Shown: positions 56,774 to 64,000 of the stretch, in pieces | How the letters are laid out: each line of letters starts with the position of its first letter | Numbering within the stretch: position 1 is the stretch's first letter | Assembly (NCBI RefSeq): GCF_900454025.1 | Contig: NZ_UGQM01000001.1 | Coordinates: 3,844,001-3,908,000 of the forward strand | DNA: 64,000 nucleotides | Direction of reading: 5' to 3' | From: Mycolicibacterium gilvum | GTDB lineage: Bacteria; Actinomycetota; Actinomycetes; Mycobacteriales; Mycobacteriaceae | Notes under the pieces: model-generated | Seen by the model: only the letters and a program-made list of their open reading frames with translations | The model's database searches: none | Told to the model about the DNA's origin: nothing | Program-made: the position numbers and the translations under genes

Positions 56774-57721
56774 CTACTCGCCGACGGCGTGGACCCGGCC
56801 GTTGGGGTAGGGCAGGGCGATGCCGTGCTCGTCGTAGGCCTGCAGGATCGCGCGGCGAAGGCGGCGCTGCACCGCCCACTGAGCGTTGGGTCGCACCTTC
56901 ACCGTCATCCGCAGCTTGATCAGGTCGGGTGAGAGCTCCTGGACGCCGAGCATCTCCGGTTCCCCCAGCACCTTGCCCGCCAGGGACTTCTCGGCGACAG
57001 CGGCCTCGGCCGCCTCCACGGCGACCTGCTCGGCGCGCTCGATGTCGGCGCTGAGCGCCACCGGCACCTCGATCCGGGCGACCGCATACTCCTGGCTCAT
57101 GTTGCCCACCCGCGCGATCTCGCCGTTGCGGACGTACCACAGCGTGCCGTCGATGTCGCGCACCGTGGTGATCCGCAGCCCGACGCTCTCCACCTCGCCG
57201 ACGGCCTCGCCGAGGTCGACGGTGTCGCCGACGCCGTACTGGTCCTCGAGCAGCATGAACACGCCGGTGACGAAGTCACGGACCAGGTTCTGCGCGCCGA
57301 AGCCGATCGCGAGGCCGACGACGCCGGCCGACGCGATGAACGGGGCGATGTTCACGCCGACGACGTTGAGCACGGCCAGGACCACCCACACCAGCAGCAC
57401 GATCGAGACGGTCGACTTGAGCACCGAACCGATGGTCTGGGCGCGTTGCTGGCGTCGCGCGATGATCTGTTCACTGGTGGTCGAGGACGGCACGCGGTCA
57501 CGGAGCCGGCGAACCAGCGGAGGCGTGCGCTGCGGCCGTGCGTCCTCGCCCCCGCCGCGGTTCTTGCGGGTCCTGCCGGTGGTCGCCCGGTCGATCATGC
57601 GGTGCACGAGGTACCGGATGACGAGGGCGACGGCGATGTAGACGACGATCCGGATCGGGACCTCGATGAGCCAGTGCCGACTGGTGTCCGTCCATTCGAA
57701 AGCCAAAGAGGAGACATCCAT
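56774..57721 (-). CDS. MscS-type mechanosensitive ion channel
   Basis: A 315-residue channel protein. Two or three membrane helices precede the pore-lining TM3, which carries the Gly/Ala pattern APFIASAGVVGLAIGFGAQN (about 135-155), and the MscS motif LVRDFVTGVFMLLEDQYGVGD follows (here split: LVRDFVTGVF and LEDQYGVGD). The beta domain and C-terminal domain are complete. It should release solutes on osmotic downshock. ATG 57721 gives a normal-length protein. The start is 55 bp from the divergent proteasome-like gene. Confidence 0.92.
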   Translation of the reverse strand: MDVSSLAFEWTDTSRHWLIEVPIRIVVYIAVALVIRYLVHRMIDRATTGRTRKNRGGGEDARPQRTPPLVRRLRDRVPSSTTSEQIIARRQQRAQTIGSVLKSTVSIVLLVWVVLAVLNVVGVNIAPFIASAGVVGLAIGFGAQNLVRDFVTGVFMLLEDQYGVGDTVDLGEAVGEVESVGLRITTVRDIDGTLWYVRNGEIARVGNMSQEYAVARIEVPVALSADIERAEQVAVEAAEAAVAEKSLAGKVLGEPEMLGVQELSPDLIKLRMTVKVRPNAQWAVQRRLRRAILQAYDEHGIALPYPNGRVHAVGE

Positions 57722-57776
57722 GTCTGCCCACCATACGGTTTCCGACGGACCGCGCCGTGGGTGGGAGGATGGCGGG

Positions 57777-58472
57777 GTGACTGTCGTTCTCGCGCTGCGA
57801 TGCGCAAACGGGCTTGTACTGGCGTCGGATTCGCAGATCACCGACCCCGGGCGCGGACTGACCTACCCGGCGCAGAAACTGCACACCCTGGGTGCCCACG
57901 CGGCCTGGGGTGGCAGCGGATCACGGGCGGTGCTCTACGACGTCGAGCAGGTGTTCAGCCGTGAACCGGACTCGATTCTGGAGGCCAAGGACATCGGGCA
58001 CGCGCTGCAGGCCCGCATCCTGCCGATCCTCAAGCATCACTACGCGAACTTCATCGCCGAAGTCCCCGGGCAGGAGACCGGCGGGACGCCGGCGACCTAC
58101 GTCCTGGCCGCCGGCTATGTCGGCGATGCGCCGTTCATCATCGACATCGACCCCAACGGTCTGATCGGCCACCACGAGGAGACCGGCTTCCAGGCGGTCG
58201 GCAGCGGTGCGGCGATGGCCCAGCAGGCCCACGCGCTGGTCACCCATTTCCACATGTCGCAGCGCGACGTGGACTACGGCGTGGTGGCCGCGCTGCGGGT
58301 GCTCGACGCCCTCGACGCGTCCTCGCCCAGTGTCGGCGGGCCGATGGACATCTGCCGGATCACCCCCGAGGGCGCTCACCACCTCAGTGAGGACGAGGTC
58401 GCCGACGTCCGCGGTCACGTTCGGCGCTGGGTGCAACTGGAACAGAAGGCCCTCGACGGGCTGTTCGACTGA
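57777..58472 (+). CDS. Proteasome-like Ntn hydrolase (20S beta-type fold)
   Basis: A 231-residue protein whose second codon is Thr: after removal of the initiator Met it begins T-V-V-L-A-L-R, as a mature proteasome beta subunit does. Asp is at about position 17 (LASDSQIT) and Lys at about 34, near the catalytic D17 and K33 of the family. The GGSGSR and ATYVLAAGYVG strands fit the fold. Unlike PrcB there is no propeptide. GTG 57777 is chosen for this N-terminus and for the GGGAGGAT upstream. No ATPase or PrcA partner is nearby. Confidence 0.8.
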   Translation: MTVVLALRCANGLVLASDSQITDPGRGLTYPAQKLHTLGAHAAWGGSGSRAVLYDVEQVFSREPDSILEAKDIGHALQARILPILKHHYANFIAEVPGQETGGTPATYVLAAGYVGDAPFIIDIDPNGLIGHHEETGFQAVGSGAAMAQQAHALVTHFHMSQRDVDYGVVAALRVLDALDASSPSVGGPMDICRITPEGAHHLSEDEVADVRGHVRRWVQLEQKALDGLFD

Positions 58473-58482
58473 CGCGAACAGC

Positions 58483-59799
58483 TCAACCGGCGACTTCGAG
58501 AGCGAGCACCGCGATGTCGTCGCGCTGGCTCAACTTCGGGGCCAGCGTGGCGATGTCGTCCATCAGTGCCGCCAGGCCCCGCCCTGAATGCTCTGCGACG
58601 AACTCCGAGAGCGCGAGCTCGTCGAATCGAAGGTCGTCCAGGCGGGCCTCGATCAGGCCGTCGGTGTAGAACAGCAGGATCTGCCCGCGGCGCAGCGTCA
58701 CCGTGCACACGTCGAAGACGGCGTCGGGCAACGCGCCGACGAGCATCCCCTCCCCGGGCCGGACCGCCTCGATCCCACCGTCGGGATCGACGAGCAGCGC
58801 CGGGGGGTGTCCGCCGGTCGCGAGCGTCACCCGGAAGCTCTCCCCGCCGTCGACGGGTTCGATGGTGCCGAACAGCACCGTGCAGAACCTTCTCGGCGCG
58901 ACCTCGCGCAACAGCACCGAATTCAGTTCGGCCAGACCGGAAGTCGGGTCGGGGTAGTGCAGGGCCGCCGAACGCAGCGTGTACCGGATCAGCGACGTCA
59001 CCACGGCCGCGTCGACGCCGTGGCCCAGGACGTCACCGATGAAGAACGCCCACCGGTCGTCGCCGAGCCCGAACAGGTCGTAGAAGTCCCCGCCGACCTG
59101 GCGCGCGGAGACCGGGCGGAAATACGCCGCAGCCTGGAGACCGTCGATGTGCGGCAGCGAAGGCGGCAGCAGGGTGCGCTGCAGGGCTGTCGCGAACTCC
59201 TCGATCGAGTCGCGGTCACGTTCGGCGATCCCGCGGTCGGCATGGGCCCGGTCCCGTTCCCGCCGCGCCTCGTCCCTGTCGCGCTCGGCCTCGCCGCGGT
59301 CCACCTCGGCGACGTCACGGGCGCTCTCGGCCGCACCGCGCAGACCTCTCTCCAGCGACACGGCGTCCAGGGACGACCGGCGCAACTCCAGCTGGTCCAT
59401 GACGATGGCGGCCAGGTCTGCGAGGACGGTCTCCTCATCGGCGGTGAGTTGGCGCGGTCGGGTGTCCATCACCACGACGGCACCGAGCCGGTACCCGTCG
59501 AAAGTCACGATCGGTGCCGCCGCGCAGAACCGGACGTGGTGGTCGCGCAGGAATGCACTGGTGCCCGCGGTCGGGTCGGTGTCGACGTCATCGACGACCT
59601 CGATGCGCTCGGCCGCGGCGACCGAGGCGAGCACTGCGTCGTCGCGCGGCACAAGACCGTCCGGGGAGTCGATTCCGTGGCTGGTGACCAGCCGGACGTG
59701 GTCGTCATGGACGATCGCGACGACGGCCATCGGGACACCGAGTGCCCGGGCGGCCAGCCCTGCCATCCGCTCCAGCACCGTGCCGGGTGCGGTGCCCAC
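58483..59799 (-). CDS. GAF-domain PP2C-type (SpoIIE/RsbU) phosphatase
   Basis: A phosphatase of at least 438 residues. The GAF sensor (PMAVVAIVHDDHVRLVTSHG) is followed by a coiled coil with EREP-type charge repeats (AERDRDEARRERDRAHADRG) and the SpoIIE domain: VGGDFYDLF, IGDVLGHGVDAAVV, ATGGHPPALL and the final DDIAVLAL. It should dephosphorylate an anti-sigma-antagonist-type protein. GTG 59799 is the first canonical start, but the GAF domain clearly begins earlier in the same frame (EEDRLLAVARYRVVGTAPG), with only CTG and ATT codons before a stop at about 59930. The true start is therefore non-canonical or the gene is damaged. Confidence 0.85.
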   Translation of the reverse strand: MGTAPGTVLERMAGLAARALGVPMAVVAIVHDDHVRLVTSHGIDSPDGLVPRDDAVLASVAAAERIEVVDDVDTDPTAGTSAFLRDHHVRFCAAAPIVTFDGYRLGAVVVMDTRPRQLTADEETVLADLAAIVMDQLELRRSSLDAVSLERGLRGAAESARDVAEVDRGEAERDRDEARRERDRAHADRGIAERDRDSIEEFATALQRTLLPPSLPHIDGLQAAAYFRPVSARQVGGDFYDLFGLGDDRWAFFIGDVLGHGVDAAVVTSLIRYTLRSAALHYPDPTSGLAELNSVLLREVAPRRFCTVLFGTIEPVDGGESFRVTLATGGHPPALLVDPDGGIEAVRPGEGMLVGALPDAVFDVCTVTLRRGQILLFYTDGLIEARLDDLRFDELALSEFVAEHSGRGLAALMDDIATLAPKLSQRDDIAVLALEVAG

Positions 59800-59978
59800 G
59801 ACGCGGTAGCGCGCAACCGCGAGAAGGCGATCTTCTTCGGCGGTGCTGTGGAGTTCGCGTCGTTCGGGAATTGCGGTCCGACTCTCGTTCCGATCGCCCC
59901 CACGCAGGGACGATTCGGCGAGATTTTGTCAAGCGTTCGACGCCGCGGCAACGCCCAGAGCGAAGTATGTCGAGATTG

Positions 59979-60944
59979 TCACGCCTGGGCGAGCGCCGCC
60001 GCCAGATCTGCCTGTGTGTCGGCGAGAAAGGTCTGCAACTCGCCTCCGACCATGAACGTCGTCGTGAACTGGTGGCGTTCGGCGATCTGGTTCCAGGTCG
60101 GCGTGTTCACCATCTCGGCAAGGACCTCCTGCCAATAGCTCACCGCACCGGCCGGCATCCCGGGCGGGCCGTAGAGGCCCCGCCAATTGGACAGGGTGAC
60201 GTCGAGGTTCTGCTCACGCACGGTCGGCACGTCGAGGCCGGGCAGACGCTCTTCGGACAGCACGCCCAGCGCCCGCAACTCCCCCGACCTGACCAGGTCG
60301 ACGAATTCACTGACACCACCGACGGCCACGCTGATCCCGCTGTTGAGCAGCGCCTCGGTCTGGTCGCCGCCACCTTCGAACGCGACGTAGTCGAGCGCGG
60401 CAGGATCACCTCCTGCGGCGGCCACCAACAGATCGAACGGAGCCTGGTCGTCGGTCGCGGCGGCGATCTGCACCCGGCCCGGGTCGGATCTGATCGCCGT
60501 CATCACGTCGGCGAGCGTCCGGTACGGGGATTGGGCATCGGTGACCACGACGTAGTACTCGGTGATCAGCCGGGCGATCATGGTGACGTCGTCGTACCCG
60601 TAGGGCGAGAGCCCGCGCAGCTGATTCATCATCATCGACAACGAGGTCACCGAGACCTGATCGTCACGGCCCTGGTACTGCTCGACCATCGAGGCGAGGA
60701 AGTCCGCCCCGATGTTGCCCGGCTTGTTCTGCACCGGCAGTGGCACGGTGACGAGCTTCTCGGTCTCCAGTGCCTCGACGACGGCACGGATCGTGATGTC
60801 GAATCCGCTCCCCGGATTGGCTCCCGCGGTCATGGTCACCGGACCGACCGGATACTCGGGTGCGGCCGCGGCTTCGGCGGGCATCAGTGAGCCGGTCAGG
60901 ACGAGTGCCGCCGCCATGACGGCGCCGAGAGCGGATCTGAACAT
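59979..60944 (-). CDS. Tripartite tricarboxylate transporter substrate-binding protein (TctC type), orphan
   Basis: A 321-residue exported protein with an N-terminal signal peptide (LGAVMAAALVLTGSLMPAEA). The bug-receptor fold is supported by PVTMTAGANPGSGFDITIRA, NKPGNIGADFL and RSGELRALGVLSEERLPG. Such proteins bind carboxylates for TctAB permeases, but no TctA or TctB gene is in the window. ATG 60944 precedes the basic N-region of the signal peptide, with AGGAG 11 nt upstream. Confidence 0.88.
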   Translation of the reverse strand: MFRSALGAVMAAALVLTGSLMPAEAAAAPEYPVGPVTMTAGANPGSGFDITIRAVVEALETEKLVTVPLPVQNKPGNIGADFLASMVEQYQGRDDQVSVTSLSMMMNQLRGLSPYGYDDVTMIARLITEYYVVVTDAQSPYRTLADVMTAIRSDPGRVQIAAATDDQAPFDLLVAAAGGDPAALDYVAFEGGGDQTEALLNSGISVAVGGVSEFVDLVRSGELRALGVLSEERLPGLDVPTVREQNLDVTLSNWRGLYGPPGMPAGAVSYWQEVLAEMVNTPTWNQIAERHQFTTTFMVGGELQTFLADTQADLAAALAQA

Positions 60945-61000
60945 GGACGGGTGCGCTCCTGAGTGATGGTGTGCCCACACGGTCGTGTGCTCACAAAGCT

Positions 61001-63325
61001 CTACACCGACGCGCCCGGCGTTGTCCCGATGTTCTGTCGGAAGTTGCCAATATCTCTCGCCGGGACCGGCCTGCCGAACAGATGCCCCTGGGCGAACCGG
61101 CAGCCGGCGGCCTGGACGTTGTCCGCCTGGGCTCTCGTCTCGATGCCCTCGGCGATCACGAGCAGGCCCAGTCCCGTGCAGATGCTCATCACGCTGCGGT
61201 ACAGGGCCAGGTCATGCGCGGGATCGGCCCCGGAGACAAGGCTTCGGTCGAGCTTGACGATGTGCACCGGCAGCGCATGGAGGTAGGTCAGGGAGTTGTA
61301 CCCGGATCCGAAATCGTCGAGGGCCACGCGGACCCCGAGTGCGGCAAGTCTGCGGATCTGCGCTGCGGCGTCGGCGATGTCGACGATCGGCACCGTCTCG
61401 GTGATCTCGATGACGAGGCGCCGCGGCTCGATGCCGTACCGCGCAAGCGTGCGGCGCACATTCTCGTCGAACCCGGTGCTTCCCAACCGGGCCGCTCCGA
61501 CGTTGATGTGGAGATCGACATCGATTCCGGCCGCGGAGATTTCACGGCAGGCGAGGTCGAGGACCAACGCGTCCAGCGCCGCGCCCAATCCCGCGGCCTC
61601 GGCCGTCGCCACGAAAGTCTCCGGCGCGACCCGTATCCCGTTGGGCGCCGTCCACCGCGCCAACGCCTCCACGGCGACGGGAACCTCTTCGGGCAGGCTC
61701 ACGATGTGCTGATAGACCAGATGGAACCCCTGCGGCACAGCGCCTTCCGCTTCCCGCAGCGCGATCGGGAAGTCTGCGGGCGTGCGCGTGGACGCCTGGT
61801 AGACGACCGCGGTGTCCTTGCCCTGGCGCTTACCGGCCAACATCGAGATGTCGGCATGCCGGAGCAGATCGTCGGGTGTCTGCGGCAGGCCGGTCGCCTC
61901 GGGCCCCACGACACCCATGCTGGCGGTGACCCGCACCGACGAGCCCTGCACCATGAAGGGGCTGCGCAGAGCCAGGCGCAGCCGATCTGCGACCTGGTCG
62001 AGGCGGTCCCGGTCGGCGCGGGCCAGCACCGCGAACTCGTCACCGCCGATGCGCGCCAACGTGTCACCGTCAGCCAGGCACCCGCTGAGGCGACGGCCGA
62101 CCGCGCAGAGCAACTCGTCACCGGCGGCGTGACCGTATCGATCGTTGACCTCCTTGAAGTCGTCGAGGTCGACGAAGATCAGCACGAAGTCCCGGTCCCG
62201 GGCCGCCCGCTCGAGCCGCTCGGAGAACAGGATCCGGTTGGGCAGACCGGTCAGCGGATCATGGCGCACCGCCCAGTACAGCCGACGGGTCAACGCCCAC
62301 TGCGCACGCGTCACCAGAATTTGACGAACGGTCACCAGGAAAACCATGAGCACGGCCCCGTACGCGGCGAACAGTCCCAGGGGTCGGCCGGTCACGACGT
62401 GGAATGCGAACAGCACCGCCGTGCCGAAGAAACCGGCGTAGGGCAGGATCAGCCGCACCCAGTCGGTGCGGCGGTAGGCGAAGTCGCCTTCGGTGTCGCG
62501 CTCTGAGGTGCGCAGCAGCGCGTGGGTGATCATCCACTGCCCGGCGACGAAACCGACACCGCCCCACAGGGAGCCGCCGTCGACACCGATGAACTCGAGG
62601 TACACCCCGACGCGATACGCCGAGGCGACCGTGACGACGCCGCCCGCCAGGAACAGGTAGGTCGATCGGTAGGGACGATCTACGTCGTAGAGCATCGCGA
62701 CCACGACCGCGGTTCCGACCACCATCAGTTCGGTCAGCCCGAGCGTAATTCGCAGGCCCATGTTCACCAGGTCCGGCGACGTGGCGGTCAGCTGATGGAG
62801 GAAGCCGCCCATGCCCGCGAGGATCGCGAAAGACAGGCCCGCCACCAGGCCGTCGATGACGTTGGTCGTCGCGGTCTGCCGCAGCGGCCCGCGGGGCGGG
62901 TTGACCCAGACCCCGCCGGAGCGGCCGAGCAGGATCAGCGCGACCAGCGACAGCACCGGGCAGCACAGGAATGTGGCCGTCGCCGCGAAGTCCGCGACCG
63001 TGTTTCCCACGCCGATGCTGCCGGTGACCCGGAAGAGCTGGGCGATCAGCCAGCAGCCCATGGAGGCCAGGTACAGCAGCCGCCACCGGCGCCGGGCGCC
63101 GTCGGTTCGTGTCACGGCGAGCAGGGCACCGGCCACCGTGAGGATCGCTGCGCCGAACTGGAGGGCGGTGTCCACCCGGACGCCCTCGACCGTGCCGCGA
63201 AGCGTGGCGGCGTTGAGGACGGCCAACAGTGCGAGCAGACCGAAGAGACAGTCCGGCCATCGACGGCGATCGACCAACCCGGCTCCCCTCGGCAAGCCAC
63301 CTCTGGGCACAGTGTCACGAGTCAT
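61001..63325 (-). CDS. Membrane GGDEF-EAL protein (cyclic-di-GMP enzyme)
   Basis: A 774-residue protein. About nine N-terminal membrane helices precede the GGDEF domain (motif RIGGDEFAV, about 427) and the EAL domain (VAVEALARW, about 551). All main EAL catalytic residues are visible: E in EAL, N in NVGAARLG, E in EITET, DD in DDFGSGYN, K in KLDRSLV and E in EGIETRAQ. Both synthesis and hydrolysis of c-di-GMP are possible. ATG 63325 is chosen; a longer frame upstream has no coding character. Confidence 0.93.
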   Translation of the reverse strand: MTRDTVPRGGLPRGAGLVDRRRWPDCLFGLLALLAVLNAATLRGTVEGVRVDTALQFGAAILTVAGALLAVTRTDGARRRWRLLYLASMGCWLIAQLFRVTGSIGVGNTVADFAATATFLCCPVLSLVALILLGRSGGVWVNPPRGPLRQTATTNVIDGLVAGLSFAILAGMGGFLHQLTATSPDLVNMGLRITLGLTELMVVGTAVVVAMLYDVDRPYRSTYLFLAGGVVTVASAYRVGVYLEFIGVDGGSLWGGVGFVAGQWMITHALLRTSERDTEGDFAYRRTDWVRLILPYAGFFGTAVLFAFHVVTGRPLGLFAAYGAVLMVFLVTVRQILVTRAQWALTRRLYWAVRHDPLTGLPNRILFSERLERAARDRDFVLIFVDLDDFKEVNDRYGHAAGDELLCAVGRRLSGCLADGDTLARIGGDEFAVLARADRDRLDQVADRLRLALRSPFMVQGSSVRVTASMGVVGPEATGLPQTPDDLLRHADISMLAGKRQGKDTAVVYQASTRTPADFPIALREAEGAVPQGFHLVYQHIVSLPEEVPVAVEALARWTAPNGIRVAPETFVATAEAAGLGAALDALVLDLACREISAAGIDVDLHINVGAARLGSTGFDENVRRTLARYGIEPRRLVIEITETVPIVDIADAAAQIRRLAALGVRVALDDFGSGYNSLTYLHALPVHIVKLDRSLVSGADPAHDLALYRSVMSICTGLGLLVIAEGIETRAQADNVQAAGCRFAQGHLFGRPVPARDIGNFRQNIGTTPGASV

Positions 63326-63410
63326 CGCGCGGCGCACCGTAAAGCCGAAAGTCCGCCCCGCATGAGTGACCGACTCGGGGGTGGGTACCTCCCCTGCCGA
63401 GGAGGCCCCT

Positions 63411-63980
63411 ATGAACATCCATTCTTTACTGCGCTCCGCAGAATCGCTCGGCGCCGTCGACAGGCCGGCCGACCGCGCCGCCGACACCGTCGACCGCGTA
63501 CTCGGCGACAGCCCGGTCGCATCGGCGCTGAGAGGATCGTGGCTCGGGCACCCCGTGCACCCCTTGCTGATCTTCCTGCCGTTGGGGTCCTGGATGACTG
63601 CGCTCCTGTTCGACCTCGGGTTACGCGATCGCACGACGGCGCGTCGACTCCTCGCTGTCGGCCTGGCCGCGACACCGCCGACCGCACTCGCGGGCTGGGC
63701 GGACTTCCCGCTGCTCAACCGCGAACAGCGACGGGTCGGGTTGCTCCACGCCGTGGTCAACGGTGTCGCGATCGGTCTGTTCGCGGCGGCGTACCGGGCA
63801 CACCGCAAGGAGAAGCATCGCCGCGCAACGGTCCTGACGATCATCGGTCTGGTCGTCGTCAGTGTCGGCGGGGCGCTGGGCGGACATCTGTCGTACGCGC
63901 AGGGGGCAGGTGTGCACCGCTTCCAGGCCCCGCACCACACCGGCGATCTGATCTCGTACGCCCGCGTCCGGGCCGCCTGA
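63411..63980 (+). CDS. DUF2231-domain membrane protein
   Basis: A 189-residue protein with about four membrane helices. It contains the DUF2231 pattern LGHPVHPLLIFLPLGSWMTA (about 55-75) and GWADFPLLNREQRRVGLLHA. The C-terminal GHLSYAQGAGVHRF carries conserved histidines that might bind a cofactor. GAGGAG lies 6 nt upstream of ATG 63411. It is divergent from the GGDEF-EAL gene. Function unknown. Confidence 0.87.
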   Translation: MNIHSLLRSAESLGAVDRPADRAADTVDRVLGDSPVASALRGSWLGHPVHPLLIFLPLGSWMTALLFDLGLRDRTTARRLLAVGLAATPPTALAGWADFPLLNREQRRVGLLHAVVNGVAIGLFAAAYRAHRKEKHRRATVLTIIGLVVVSVGGALGGHLSYAQGAGVHRFQAPHHTGDLISYARVRAA

Positions 63981-64000
63981 GTCCGCGGAAAACCTCCCCG

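Noticed and set aside
63391..63395. GGGTA before the DUF2231 gene as a SigF-type -10
   Set aside because: No GTTT-like -35 lies at the right distance; the match is too short to report.

Overview
GC-rich actinobacterial DNA, almost certainly a rapidly growing mycobacterium (Mycolicibacterium type). The core of the window carries genes in the same order as Mycobacterium tuberculosis Rv2238c to Rv2260: ahpE, a DUF3052 gene, a lipoprotein gene, aceE, mabR, fabD-acpM-kasA-kasB-accD6, glpD, a tetR gene, an ADPS-like flavoprotein gene, dagK, a DUF3145 gene, a beta-lactamase-fold hydrolase gene, a winged-helix methyltransferase gene, mscR and an MBL-fold gene. The species cannot be named from the sequence alone.

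Positions 1 to about 11,360 are the right part of an integrated mobile element whose left end lies outside the window. It carries a small helix-turn-helix gene broken by one amber codon, a 1,948-residue MobF relaxase-helicase, one unrecognised small gene, an IS3-family insertion sequence, an excisionase, a tyrosine integrase and a 44-residue ORF. It abuts the 3' end of tRNA-Val(UAC), the presumed attachment site. An 11-bp tandem repeat, probably integrase arm sites, lies between integrase and tRNA.

Positions 11,360 to 32,573 are conserved chromosome: peroxide defence (ahpE), entry of pyruvate into acetyl-CoA (aceE), and the FAS-II operon that elongates meromycolate chains (malonyl transfer by FabD, carrier AcpM, condensing enzymes KasA and KasB, carboxylase subunit AccD6), preceded by its regulator MabR. 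A glycerol-phosphate and lipid group follows (glpD, tetR, ADPS-like flavoprotein, dagK), then mycothiol-linked aldehyde and S-nitrosothiol metabolism (mscR and an MBL-fold hydrolase).

Positions 32,600 to 48,800 are more variable. They hold a SABATH-type methyltransferase, two paralogous NAD(P)-dependent dehydrogenases of the dihydrodipicolinate-reductase fold, a dppABCD-type peptide importer, an SDR, a DUF222/HNH repeat-family protein, an acidic-tailed exported protein, a Rieske oxygenase next to a divergent TetR regulator, AzlCD and an alpha/beta hydrolase.

Positions 48,800 to 64,000 hold a secreted M4 metallopeptidase and an IS110-family element with a long, hairpin-rich leader that is a candidate bridge RNA. 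After these come a PhoD-type phosphatase, a POT peptide transporter, a DUF427 protein, an MscS channel, a proteasome-like Ntn hydrolase, a GAF-SpoIIE phosphatase with no canonical start for its full domain, an orphan TctC-type binding protein, a GGDEF-EAL protein and a DUF2231 membrane protein. Many genes start exactly where a TANNNT -10 element predicts the transcript to begin, so leaderless mRNAs appear to be common here.
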